Assembly (NCBI GenBank): GCA_934183135.1
Contig: CAKPRX010000070.1
Coordinates: 1-11,451 of the forward strand
DNA: 11,451 nucleotides
Source of the DNA: an uncultured Prevotella sp.
Lineage (GTDB): Bacteria > Bacteroidota > Bacteroidia > Bacteroidales > Bacteroidaceae
Reading direction: 5' to 3'
Shown here: piece by piece, positions 1-7,233 of the stretch
Position numbering within the stretch: the first letter of the stretch is position 1
Layout of the letters: every line of letters starts with the position of its first letter
Notes under the pieces: generated by a model
Told to the model about the DNA's origin: nothing
Seen by the model: only the letters and a program-made list of their open reading frames with translations
Database searches by the model: none
Translations under genes and position numbers: made by a program

Positions 1-1152
1 AGTAAGGACAAGGGGTTCCGCGCAGCCTGCCAGGCCCTGTTGGCTGACAAGCTGAAGACGCTCCAGTGGATAGACGAGGACCGCGGGCTCGACGGTTTCT
101 ACACCCTCAAGGACTCTATCAACCGCGTGCAGGCCACCTCGTACTATCACCGTCGCGACGGTCAGACCGTGGCCCTGTGGAAGTGGTCGTATGCAGCCCT
201 CTCGCCCGACAACGGTCTGTCATGGAGCACGCCTGTAAGGGTGCCCACACTCATTATGGCCGGCGGCAAGCAGTGGGGGCAGCGTACTCCTGACGGCCGC
301 TACGCCATCTGCTACAACCCTATCGAGACTCAGCCCTACCGCTATCCGCTCATCGCCATCAGCAGCGACGACGGCATCACATACGACTCTATGTGCGTGG
401 TTCACGGCGAGGTTCCGCCCCGCCGCTTCATGGGCGAGAACAAGGACTTCGGCCCCTGCTACGTGCGAGGCATCACCGAGGGCGAGGCCACACCGCCGGG
501 ACAGGACATGTGGCTCACCTACTCGGTCAACAAGGAGGATATATGGGTGTCGCGCGTGCCCACACCCATCCGCACCACCTGGACGGGTCCTGTCAGCGAC
601 AACTTTGACGACATGCAGCCGGGCGGTGCCATCGCCAACTGGAACATATACAGTCCGCGCTGGGCCAGGGTGTATGTCAACGACACCCACCAACTGTGCC
701 TCACCGACTCTGACCGCTACGACTACGCGCGGGCCATACGGGTGTTCGAGGCCAAGCCGCGCACGGACATAGTCCTGGATATGCAGGTGGCCGCCGAGAA
801 CGACGACCCCATGGAGATAGACGTCACCGACCGTCACGGCGAGCGCATCGTCTGCGTGAGTCTGCACCGGGGCCTCATCAGCGCCGACGGCAAGCAGGTA
901 GGCAGCTACACCCTGGGACAGTGGCAGCACATCAGCATTGCCATAGACCATGGGCGCGTATCGGTATGCGGCCACGAGGTGGCTGCCCTGCACACGGCGC
1001 AGAACCCCGAGCGGCTCAGCATCCGCACAGGCCAGTACCGCGACCTGCCCAACCGCCAGACACCCAACCAGGACCCCGCTCCGCCCCTGCCTGGTTGCGA
1101 CGAGCGCATCCAGCCTGCCCTCTATCTGGTAGACAACGTTACTATCAAGTAA
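1..1152 (+). CDS. Sialidase-fold (BNR/Asp-box) glycoside hydrolase, C-terminal part; 5' end outside window
   Basis: The reading frame is open from base 1 with no convincing start, so the gene enters from the left and only its last 383 residues are visible. Two Asp-box-like motifs show the beta-propeller fold of the sialidase/BNR superfamily: SPDNGLSW at visible residues 68-75 (nt 202-225) and SSDDGITY at 121-128 (nt 361-384). A conserved-looking stretch GPCYVRG...MWLTYSVNKEDIWVSR follows. From about residue 200, after WNIYSPRWA, the protein looks like a C-terminal beta-sandwich (concanavalin/laminin-G-like) that may bind carbohydrate. Proteins of this shape in Bacteroidales are secreted or periplasmic exo-glycosidases acting on host or plant glycans. 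The N-terminal signal peptide and most active-site residues are not visible, so the substrate is unknown and sialic acid should not be assumed. The GNAT gene follows after 24 nt and may be co-transcribed. Confidence 0.7.
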   Translation, partial: SKDKGFRAACQALLADKLKTLQWIDEDRGLDGFYTLKDSINRVQATSYYHRRDGQTVALWKWSYAALSPDNGLSWSTPVRVPTLIMAGGKQWGQRTPDGRYAICYNPIETQPYRYPLIAISSDDGITYDSMCVVHGEVPPRRFMGENKDFGPCYVRGITEGEATPPGQDMWLTYSVNKEDIWVSRVPTPIRTTWTGPVSDNFDDMQPGGAIANWNIYSPRWARVYVNDTHQLCLTDSDRYDYARAIRVFEAKPRTDIVLDMQVAAENDDPMEIDVTDRHGERIVCVSLHRGLISADGKQVGSYTLGQWQHISIAIDHGRVSVCGHEVAALHTAQNPERLSIRTGQYRDLPNRQTPNQDPAPPLPGCDERIQPALYLVDNVTIK

Positions 1153-1176
1153 GATTTACAGACTATTAGCACGCCC

Positions 1177-1683
1177 ATGCCATACACATTCAGACCCGCC
1201 ACGGCCACTGACCTTGACGGCATCATGGCCATCATCGCCGAGGCCAAGGAGCAGATGCGCCGTGAGGGCAAGCATCAATGGGACGACACCTATCCCGTCC
1301 GCCATCACATAGAGACCGACATCCGGAATGGCTCGGCCTATGTGATGGCGGCCTCCGGCGCGGTGGTGGCCTATGGCGCGGTGGTTTTCAGCGGCGAGCC
1401 GGCCTACGCAGAGATTGAGGGACGGTGGCTCACCGACTGCCCCTATGTGGTATTACACCGTCTGGCTGTTGCCGAGCGTACCAAGGGCCACGGCATCGGG
1501 GCTCTGTTCATGCAGGAGACTGAGCGGCTGGCCACCGCGGCCAACATTCATAGCTTCAAGATAGACACCAACCACGACAACACCCGTATGCTGCGCCTAT
1601 TGACCAAGATGGGTTTCACCTACTGTGGCACCATTCACTATCAGCAAGGCAGCCGCATGGCTTACGAGAAGTTGCTGGAGTAA
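1177..1683 (+). CDS. GNAT-family N-acetyltransferase
   Basis: A 168-residue single-domain protein, the usual length for a GNAT acetyltransferase, which moves an acetyl group from acetyl-CoA to an amine. The N-terminus (FRPATATDLDGIMAII) is the typical first strand and helix. The acetyl-CoA pyrophosphate-binding motif A is RTKGHGIGA at residues 101-109, preceded by the strand VVLHRLAV (91-98). Motif B follows as TNHDNTRMLRLLTKMGF (131-147), where the asparagine and the 'MGF' turn are characteristic. It is a soluble cytoplasmic enzyme. The acceptor cannot be told from sequence; it could be a small amine, an antibiotic-like molecule or a protein N-terminus. The ATG at 1177 is the only sensible start and lies 24 nt after the glycosidase stop, with no purine-rich ribosome site, which is normal in Bacteroidales. 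It probably rides on the upstream transcript. Confidence 0.85.
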   Translation: MPYTFRPATATDLDGIMAIIAEAKEQMRREGKHQWDDTYPVRHHIETDIRNGSAYVMAASGAVVAYGAVVFSGEPAYAEIEGRWLTDCPYVVLHRLAVAERTKGHGIGALFMQETERLATAANIHSFKIDTNHDNTRMLRLLTKMGFTYCGTIHYQQGSRMAYEKLLE

Positions 1684-1720
1684 GGCGATGCCATGAAATA
1701 AAAACAGCAGGAATTTAGAA

Positions 1721-1741
1721 GATTTTGTTATCAACAAAATC
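1721..1741. repeat. Perfect 9-bp inverted repeat with 3-nt spacer (operator or weak hairpin)
   Basis: GATTTTGTT (1721-1729) and AACAAAATC (1733-1741) are exact reverse complements around the spacer ATC. It lies 37 nt after the GNAT stop and about 105 nt before the promoter -7 box of the TonB receptor. No T-tract follows and the stem is AT-rich, so it is a poor terminator. The tight symmetry could be a regulator-binding site. Function is not known. Confidence 0.5.
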
Positions 1742-1825
1742 GTGTATTTCTCGTGGTCTCTACTATCTTTATGGTCTACGCCGTGACGGCAGGGGTGGCT
1801 CAGAAGAAAAAAAGGACAAATTCTT

Positions 1826-1856
1826 TTTGTTCTTCCAGCGGCTTGCACTACCTTTG
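1826..1856 (+). promoter_or_regulatory. Bacteroidota-type promoter of the TonB receptor gene
   Basis: TTTG at 1826-1829 (the -33 element) is followed after exactly 19 nt by TACCTTTG at 1849-1856, matching the -7 consensus TAnnTTTG used by the primary sigma factor of Bacteroidota. The predicted transcription start is near 1861-1863, only a few bases before the chosen ATG at 1866. An imperfect dyad (GAAGAA at 1803-1808, TTCTTC at 1830-1835) overlaps the -33 element. No cobalamin-riboswitch B12 box is seen between 1684 and 1865. Confidence 0.7.
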
Positions 1857-1865
1857 CACCCGATT

Positions 1866-3887
1866 ATGGAAAAAAGATTGTTTAACACGCGCCTTACCTT
1901 ACGGTTTAAGCGATTCTCCAACAAGGGCTACTCGCTCTTCGCGTGCCTGAACAAGGTGGTGCTGGTGGGAGTACTGAGCGTGCCCACGCTCGCCCATGCC
2001 AAGGCAGGCACTCTGACCACACACTTTCAGGCTGCCAGCGACACACTGGCCCGCAAGGAGATGAAGATAGACGAGGTGGTAATCACCGGGTCAAGGGCGC
2101 CGCTGACTGCCATGCAGTCGGCCAAGATTGTGAAGGTCTTCACAAGCGACGACATACATCGTGCGGCTGCGCAGACCATCAATGATGTATTAAAATTAGC
2201 CACGGGCGTGGATGTCCGTCAACGCGGTGGCTTTGGTGTACAGACGGACATCTCTATCAATGGCGGCACGTTCGACCAGATTACCATTCTGCTCAACGGG
2301 GTTAACATCTCTAACCCTCAGACAGGTCACAACGCAGCCGATTTCCCAGTTTCCCTCTCGGATATAGAACGCATCGAGGTACTCGAAGGCGCCGCGGCAC
2401 GTGTGTTTGGCACATCGGCCTTCAGCGGAGCCATCAACATCGTGACGCGTAGTGCCCACCAGAGAGAGGTGAGGGCCATGGCGCAGGCGGGGTCGTATGG
2501 CACGGTAGAGGCCGAGGCCGGAGTGACATTAGTCAGCACGGCGGTGCGCAACCATGTGAGCGGCGGCTACGCGCGGTCGGACGGCGGCACGCGCAACAGC
2601 GACTTCGGCAAGGGCCGGGCCTACTACGAGGGCTGCTGGGACACCCGCCATGTGTCGTTAGGCTGGCAGATAGGAATGAGCCTGCAGGACTATGGGGCCA
2701 ACACGTTCTACTCGGCCAAGTTTGATAACCAGTGGGAGAAAACCGCACACTTGATAGGCTCAGTGTCGGCACGCATCAAGGGACTGCCCAACAAGATGGA
2801 GATAACGCCGGTGATCTATTGGAACAAGTTCTACGACCACTACCAGCTCACCCGCGGTGCCGAGGGGGCCAAGGCCGGCGAGAACTATCACAACATGGAT
2901 GTCTACGGAGCCTCTGTCAACGCCCACATAGACTGGCTGCTGGGCAAGACGGCCGTAGGAGCTGACCTACGCAAGGAACATATACTGAGTACAGCCTACG
3001 GCGAGCCGCTGGCCGAGAGCCAGTGGAAAGACATACACGGGTCGCAGCGCCAGTACGACCACCGGGGCGAGCGTACCAACGCCTCGATATTTGCCGAGCA
3101 CGACTTTATCATAGGCACCTTCACGCTGTCGGCAGGCGTGCTGGCCAACCAGAACACGGGGCTGGACCACCGCCTGCGCTTCTACCCCGGCGTAGACATG
3201 AGTTACCGTCCCACGAGCCACTGGAAACTGTACCTGTCGTGGAACAAGGCCCTGCGCATGCCTACCTATACCGACCTGTACACGGCTAACAGTGTACAAC
3301 AGGGCGACAAGGGGCTGCGCCCCGAGCGCAACCAGACCTACAAGGCTGGCGCCACCTATCGCACACAGGGCGTGGAGGCTACGGCGAGCACATTCTACAC
3401 CATAGGCCGCGACATGATAGACTGGGTGTACGCCACAGCCGAGAGCAGCAAGTACCAGGCGATGAATATCGGCAAGCTGGACAACATGGGCTACACGGCC
3501 GAGGTAAGCATAGCGCCCACCGAGTGGTGGCGGGGCGCGCTGGTAACCAACATACGCATAGGCTACGCCCAGATACACCAGCGTCACGAGACCCAGCAGC
3601 CCATCTACCGGTCGCTCTACGCCCTCGAATATCTGCGCAACAAGCTGACGCTCTCGCTGAGCCACCATATATGGAGCCATCTGTCGGCCTCGTGGGCCAT
3701 GCGATGGCAGTACCGCATGAACGGATACACGCCCTATACCAAGATAGACGGCAAGGTGATGTGGACAGCCCGCAACTATGAGCTGTTTGTCAAGGCCGAC
3801 AACCTTACCGCCCACCGCTACTACGACCTGGGCGGCGTGCGCCAACCGGGACTGTGGCTCATGGCCGGAGCGCAGATTAAGCTGTAA
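1866..3887 (+). CDS. TonB-dependent outer-membrane receptor, BtuB-like
   Basis: A 673-residue outer-membrane transporter, close to the usual length of BtuB/siderophore-type receptors and lacking the carboxypeptidase-like N-terminal domain of SusC proteins. The N-terminus is basic and has a hydrophobic core (VVLVGVLSVPTLAHA, residues 31-45), consistent with a signal peptide cut near AHA-KA. A TonB box follows (DEVVITGSR, 69-77). The plug domain runs to about 200 and includes DISINGGTFDQITILLNG, SLSDIERIEVLEG and SAFSGAINIVTR. The rest is a 22-strand-type barrel rich in aromatic strands, ending in AGAQIKL. The plug resembles the cobalamin receptor group, but the ligand is inferred only; an iron chelate or another cobamide is possible. 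The frame stays open upstream to 1725, yet ATG 1866 is chosen because it gives the signal peptide and lies just after the promoter. No lipoprotein or TonB/ABC partner gene is adjacent. Confidence 0.85.
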   Translation: MEKRLFNTRLTLRFKRFSNKGYSLFACLNKVVLVGVLSVPTLAHAKAGTLTTHFQAASDTLARKEMKIDEVVITGSRAPLTAMQSAKIVKVFTSDDIHRAAAQTINDVLKLATGVDVRQRGGFGVQTDISINGGTFDQITILLNGVNISNPQTGHNAADFPVSLSDIERIEVLEGAAARVFGTSAFSGAINIVTRSAHQREVRAMAQAGSYGTVEAEAGVTLVSTAVRNHVSGGYARSDGGTRNSDFGKGRAYYEGCWDTRHVSLGWQIGMSLQDYGANTFYSAKFDNQWEKTAHLIGSVSARIKGLPNKMEITPVIYWNKFYDHYQLTRGAEGAKAGENYHNMDVYGASVNAHIDWLLGKTAVGADLRKEHILSTAYGEPLAESQWKDIHGSQRQYDHRGERTNASIFAEHDFIIGTFTLSAGVLANQNTGLDHRLRFYPGVDMSYRPTSHWKLYLSWNKALRMPTYTDLYTANSVQQGDKGLRPERNQTYKAGATYRTQGVEATASTFYTIGRDMIDWVYATAESSKYQAMNIGKLDNMGYTAEVSIAPTEWWRGALVTNIRIGYAQIHQRHETQQPIYRSLYALEYLRNKLTLSLSHHIWSHLSASWAMRWQYRMNGYTPYTKIDGKVMWTARNYELFVKADNLTAHRYYDLGGVRQPGLWLMAGAQIKL

Positions 3888-3945
3888 CAGGAAACAGGGC
3901 CAACAGACAGCCCATCAGTGCCATTCCGCAGACGGAAAGCACCAT

Positions 3946-3987
3946 AAGAGAGAGAGGAAACACCTACGGGCGTTTCCTCTCTCTCTT
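3946..3987. terminator. 16-bp hairpin, bidirectional terminator between convergent genes
   Basis: The left arm 3946-3961 (AAGAGAGAGAGGAAAC) pairs perfectly with 3972-3987 around a 10-nt loop. It lies 58 nt after the TonB receptor stop and 12 nt after the cydB stop on the other strand. Each arm ends in TT, so the T-tract is short in both directions, but stem strength and position between convergent genes make a shared terminator the best reading. A small second hairpin, TTCCG-caga-CGGAA, sits at 3924-3937. Confidence 0.75.
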
Positions 3988-3999
3988 TATACGCCTATC

Positions 4000-5106
4000 T
4001 CAGCGCTTGCGGTCCATAACACGCCACACGTAGGCGATATAGGCCACCACCACAGGCACCAAGAGCGACACGTAGAACATGGTGCGCAGCGTAAACTCGC
4101 TGCTGCAGCTATTGGCAATGGTAAGCGAACTCTGCAGGTCTGCATTAGACGGATAATAGGCCGTGCCATTCCATCCTGCCACCAGCAGGAGCGACAGTAC
4201 CACTAACACCACACCGATGCCAGCCGGCCAGATGCCACGGATGTAGGTGGGGCTCACCACCGTGCGTACCACACCATAAAGCAGCGCCACCACGCCCACA
4301 AGCGTCAGCACCATAAGTACGGGCATAGCCAGATAATTGTGCAGATACTTCATCGGCTCCATGACAACCAGGCCTGTCTGAGCATCAACGGCATATCCAT
4401 CCTTGACCAGCAGACGGACAAAGAACGCCAGGAAGAGCACCAGGAAAGGCACGGTAACGCCCACGAGGCGCACGCTGCCCCGCGAGCGTATGTCCTCGTC
4501 GTCCACATTATTCATAATATAGAGGATGCCCAACATGCGGGCAAGAAACATCACGGCCAGGCCGAAGACAAGGTTCCAGGGGTCGAGCAGGGCGTCGAGC
4601 CCGGCCGAGGCGTTGGCCCACCGACTGATAACAGGGGCTCCGAGATTGGTAAGTGAAGCCTTCTCGACGATAAAGTTGGACCCGTCAAAGAAAGTGGCCA
4701 CGGCCCCGCCCAACAATAGCGGGCCTATAATGCCGTTGAGGATAAGGAACCAGCGGTAGGTACGTGTGCCCAGCAGATTGCCACGGCTGTGCTGAAACTC
4801 ATAGCTCACCGCCTGGAGAACAAAGGAGAACAATATAATCATCCACAGCCAGTAAGCGCCACCGAAACTGGTGCTGTAAAAGAGGGGAAACGAGGCAAAG
4901 AAAGCGCCACCGAAGGTAACGAGGGTGGTAAAGGTTATCTCCCACTTGCGCCCGGTCGACTCGAGCACCTTGCGCTGTCCGTCCTCGGTTCGACCGAGGC
5001 TGTACACCAGCGAGTTGGCACCCTGAACAAAGAGCAGAAAAACGAGCAGCGCCCCTAACAGAGCGACGATAAACCACCAGTATTGCTGTAAGAAAGTGTA
5101 GGTCAT
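4000..5106 (-). CDS. cydB: Cytochrome bd ubiquinol oxidase subunit II
   Basis: A 368-residue polytopic inner-membrane protein. It is the heme-free partner of CydA in the bd-type quinol oxidase, which reduces oxygen to water at low oxygen tension. Several hydrophobic spans are visible, starting with FIVALLGALLVFLLFV (12-27). Conserved-looking stretches include GRKWEITFTTLVTFGGAFFASFPLFYST, DPWNLVFGLAVMFLARMLGILYI and a C-terminal YPSNADLQSSLTIANSCSSEFTLRTMFYVSL. The start is set at 5106 (MTYTFLQQYWW). A frame-compatible ATG at 5136 would add ten polar residues and overlap cydA. With the chosen start the gene begins 10 nt after the cydA stop, fitting tight co-expression. The segment that reads DGFDxG in proteobacterial CydB is QGANS here (28-32). 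Downstream is the shared hairpin at 3946-3987. Confidence 0.95.
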   Translation of the reverse strand: MTYTFLQQYWWFIVALLGALLVFLLFVQGANSLVYSLGRTEDGQRKVLESTGRKWEITFTTLVTFGGAFFASFPLFYSTSFGGAYWLWMIILFSFVLQAVSYEFQHSRGNLLGTRTYRWFLILNGIIGPLLLGGAVATFFDGSNFIVEKASLTNLGAPVISRWANASAGLDALLDPWNLVFGLAVMFLARMLGILYIMNNVDDEDIRSRGSVRLVGVTVPFLVLFLAFFVRLLVKDGYAVDAQTGLVVMEPMKYLHNYLAMPVLMVLTLVGVVALLYGVVRTVVSPTYIRGIWPAGIGVVLVVLSLLLVAGWNGTAYYPSNADLQSSLTIANSCSSEFTLRTMFYVSLLVPVVVAYIAYVWRVMDRKR

Positions 5107-5116
5107 AACGATGCGA

Positions 5117-6664
5117 TTATTTATTCTTGATAACACGGCACATAATACTTATCTCGGCTGCCAGCAACACGCTGAAGAGCACCAGGAAGAGGCAGAAGGT
5201 AAACGCCACGCTGCCCGGCTGCAGGTCCGAGATGGCTGCCACGGTGGGCATCATGTCCTGTATGGCCCATGGCTGCCGTCCCAGCTCGGCCACTATCCAG
5301 CCAGCCTCGCTGGCGATATAGGTCAGGGGCAACATGGCGATGGCTGCCCAATAGAGCCAACGCCGCCGCTCGGTGATGTCGCAGCGCCAGGCCAGATGGC
5401 CGATGACGAGGAAGAAGAGCATGAGGAGGGTGCCCACACCCACCATGACGCGGAAGGCGTAGAAATTGATCGGTATATAGGGCACCAACTCGGCCCTGTC
5501 CTTGATATATCCATAGCCGAAGTAAGGCATATCGGCCTTGAGCTGGGCGGCCAGACGGCTCAGGCGACTGTCGTTGGGGTCAGCCGACCGGAGCTGACGG
5601 TACTGGGCCAGCGTAGTGATGGCCCGGCGGCCCCGCGCCATCTTCTCCTCGGCCGACAATTCACGCTTGCCATCGGGACGGGTGTAGCCATTCAGAATGT
5701 CATTGACACCCGGTACAAATCCATCTACCGAGTGGGTGGCCAGCAGCGACAGCCCCTTAGGGATGGCGATGCGCATCGGAGCCTCGCCGCCCTTGCCATA
5801 GTCGGGCTGGACAAAGGGATTGACAGCAGCCACAGCCGTCAGGCCCACGCCCTCGCCCCCATCGTAGAGCGCCTCCATGGCGGCCAGTTTCATGGGCTGC
5901 GTCTCGGCCACCTTTACGGCCGACAGGTCGCCCGTAAACAGGGTGAGCAGACCCGCGGCGATGCCCACCACGCTGGCTATGCGTATGCTCTGGCGGGCCA
6001 TGGCCTGCTCGCGGCCGCGCAGCAGATACCAGCAGCTCACGGCACACACGAACACGGCACCCACGAGCCATGCCGAGGTAACCGTATGGCAGAACTTGTC
6101 GATGGCAAAGGGCGACAGGGCCACCTCGGCAAAGCTCGTCATCTCATTGCGCACCGTGTCGGGATTGAACGCACAGCCCACAGGATACTGCATCCAGGCA
6201 TTGGCCACCAGAATCCACCACGCCGAGATGGTGGCGCCCAGCCCGGTGAGCCAGGTGGCAGCCAGGTGAAATCCGCGCGACACCTTCTGCCAGCCAAAGA
6301 ACATGACGGCCACAAAGGTGCTCTCCATAAAGAAAGCCACGATTCCCTCTACGGCGAGCGGGGCACCAAAGATGTCGCCCACGAACCATGAGTAGTTGCT
6401 CCAGTTGGTGCCAAACTCGAACTCGAGGATGATGCCGGTAGCCACGCCCATGGCAAAGTTGACCCCGAAGAGCCGTTGCCAGAACACGGCGGTGTCCTTC
6501 CAAAATCGTTTACCAGTGCGATAATAGCACGTCTCCATGATGCCCATGATAAGGGCCAGCCCCAGGGTGAGTGGCACGAACAGCCAGTGATAGATGGCGG
6601 TAAGCGCAAACTGCGCACGCGACCAGTCTATGAGTGTGGGGTCTATGGTTAACAGATGTGTCAT
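5117..6664 (-). CDS. cydA: Cytochrome bd ubiquinol oxidase subunit I
   Basis: A 515-residue heme- and quinol-binding subunit of the bd oxidase, an integral inner-membrane protein of the usual family length. By alignment from memory with E. coli CydA, the functional residues are present: His26 (high-spin heme ligand, in IYHWLFVPLTLG), Glu106 (GDIFGAPLAVEG), Glu114 (FFMEST), His193 (heme b558 ligand, FCHTVTS) and Met407 (second b558 ligand, FRVMVG). The quinol-site Lys259 and Glu264 (KLAAME) and the signature GRQPWAI (462-468) are also present. The periplasmic Q-loop region spans roughly 255-400 and is of the long sort. The gene starts at ATG 6664, 40 nt downstream of the DUF4492 gene, and is followed by cydB after 10 nt, so the three form one operon. 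All key residues are intact, so it should be active. Confidence 0.97.
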   Translation of the reverse strand: MTHLLTIDPTLIDWSRAQFALTAIYHWLFVPLTLGLALIMGIMETCYYRTGKRFWKDTAVFWQRLFGVNFAMGVATGIILEFEFGTNWSNYSWFVGDIFGAPLAVEGIVAFFMESTFVAVMFFGWQKVSRGFHLAATWLTGLGATISAWWILVANAWMQYPVGCAFNPDTVRNEMTSFAEVALSPFAIDKFCHTVTSAWLVGAVFVCAVSCWYLLRGREQAMARQSIRIASVVGIAAGLLTLFTGDLSAVKVAETQPMKLAAMEALYDGGEGVGLTAVAAVNPFVQPDYGKGGEAPMRIAIPKGLSLLATHSVDGFVPGVNDILNGYTRPDGKRELSAEEKMARGRRAITTLAQYRQLRSADPNDSRLSRLAAQLKADMPYFGYGYIKDRAELVPYIPINFYAFRVMVGVGTLLMLFFLVIGHLAWRCDITERRRWLYWAAIAMLPLTYIASEAGWIVAELGRQPWAIQDMMPTVAAISDLQPGSVAFTFCLFLVLFSVLLAAEISIMCRVIKNK

Positions 6665-6704
6665 AGATAGATATATTTGTTAATTAATGGTTGATTGGTC
6701 TGTA

Positions 6705-6926
6705 TCAACGTGTCAGAAGCTCGGCTGCCACCACCTCGGCTTTGTCGCCGCCGGCGGCTTTCCGGGCCAGCACATCGGGAAAGAAGAAGAGACGGAGCAC
6801 CAGGAATATCACCACCAGCTTGACTATAATCACAGCCCACAGCACCCTGCCGATGGTCATGCTGCGGAAGCCATCGGCATAGAGATGATAAATCCTGCTT
6901 AACAGGTGTTCATGGGTCATAGGCAT
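6705..6926 (-). CDS. Small single-span membrane protein of the DUF4492 type, first gene of the cyd operon
   Basis: A 73-residue protein with a short basic/aromatic N-terminus (LLSRIYHLYADGFRSMTIGR), one strongly hydrophobic span (about 28-50, LWAVIIVKLVVIFLVLRLFFF) ending in FFP, and a charged C-terminal tail. The DGFRSMT...LW...KL...FFFP pattern is what I recognise as DUF4492, a family found just upstream of cydA in Bacteroidota. No biochemical role is established to my knowledge. Position, size and topology suggest an accessory subunit or assembly factor of cytochrome bd, comparable in kind to CydX/CydH of other bacteria but not visibly homologous. Two in-frame ATGs are possible, at 6926 and 6920 (MTHEH); the longer form is given. 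The gene is separated from cydA by 40 nt and lies downstream of a -7 box at 7018-7025. Confidence 0.85.
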   Translation of the reverse strand: MPMTHEHLLSRIYHLYADGFRSMTIGRVLWAVIIVKLVVIFLVLRLFFFPDVLARKAAGGDKAEVVAAELLTR

Positions 6927-7017
6927 AAGATGGTTTTATAGTGTAGCTGACTGTAAAGATAGTACTAACCGCGGCCCATGAGCTTGCGCTAACGGCCGAG
7001 GCGCTGCCTATCTTATG

Positions 7018-7025
7018 CAAAGATA
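7018..7025 (-). promoter_or_regulatory. Probable -7 box (TATCTTTG) of the cyd operon promoter
   Basis: Read on the minus strand, 7025-7018 is TATCTTTG, followed by CA; this is an exact TAnnTTTG -7 element of Bacteroidota promoters. No clear TTTG -33 element lies 19-21 nt upstream, so the match is half a promoter. It predicts a leader of about 85 nt before the DUF4492 start. The leader contains CGGCC/GGCCG and GCGC/GCGC complementary segments. A weaker one-mismatch box, TATCTTTA, lies at 6961-6954 and could be an alternative closer start. Confidence 0.5.
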
Positions 7026-7149
7026 TTAAAAAATAGATTTACAGCACCCTTTCGGCCTGTTTTTTTTAGCTCCCTCCGCCTTTTTAGGCTTTCTAAGGTC
7101 CAAAAGAGACTTCTGGTAAGTCCATAGGAGCTATCTCTGAAATCGCAGA

Positions 7150-7233
7150 GACCGCCCCTGCATTTCTAATGACCGCCTTTAGCACGCCAATGACGGCTCC
7201 GAAGTCGCCAAAGACAGCTCTCAGGATGGAGAA
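7150..7233. repeat. Four degenerate 21-nt tandem units
   Basis: GACCGCC (7150), GACCGCC (7171), GACGGCT (7192) and GACAGCT (7213) recur at exactly 21-nt steps, and the three right-hand bases of each unit are AAT, AAT, AAA and GAA. The rest of each unit has diverged. On the minus strand two units share the core TTGGCG and all four end in GTC. The next frames at 7129 and 7234 only weakly fit. A stop-free minus-strand frame crosses the units but has no start, so this is treated as a DNA repeat and not as a heptad protein. Confidence 0.4.

Noticed and set aside
220..993. Minus-strand open frame (257 codons) inside the glycosidase
   Set aside because: It is a shadow of the Asp-box protein, with Val/Ala/His-rich composition and no motif.
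1684..1865. Cobalamin riboswitch ahead of the BtuB-like receptor
   Set aside because: The B12-box and conserved core segments are not present on either strand.
1725..1865. N-terminal extension of the TonB receptor frame
   Set aside because: The frame is open but lies upstream of the promoter and would bury the signal peptide; it is most likely chance.
2967..3845. Minus-strand open frame (292 codons) inside the TonB receptor
   Set aside because: It is antisense to a receptor with a clear plug and barrel, and has no domain of its own.
5111..6391. Long + strand open frame (426 codons) opposite cydA
   Set aside because: It is antisense to an intact cydA with all key residues and gives a His/Gly/Arg-rich composition typical of GC-rich shadow frames.
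7041..7067. Possible + strand terminator (ACAG...CTGT followed by T8)
   Set aside because: The stem is weak and bulged, and no + strand gene lies upstream for it to end.
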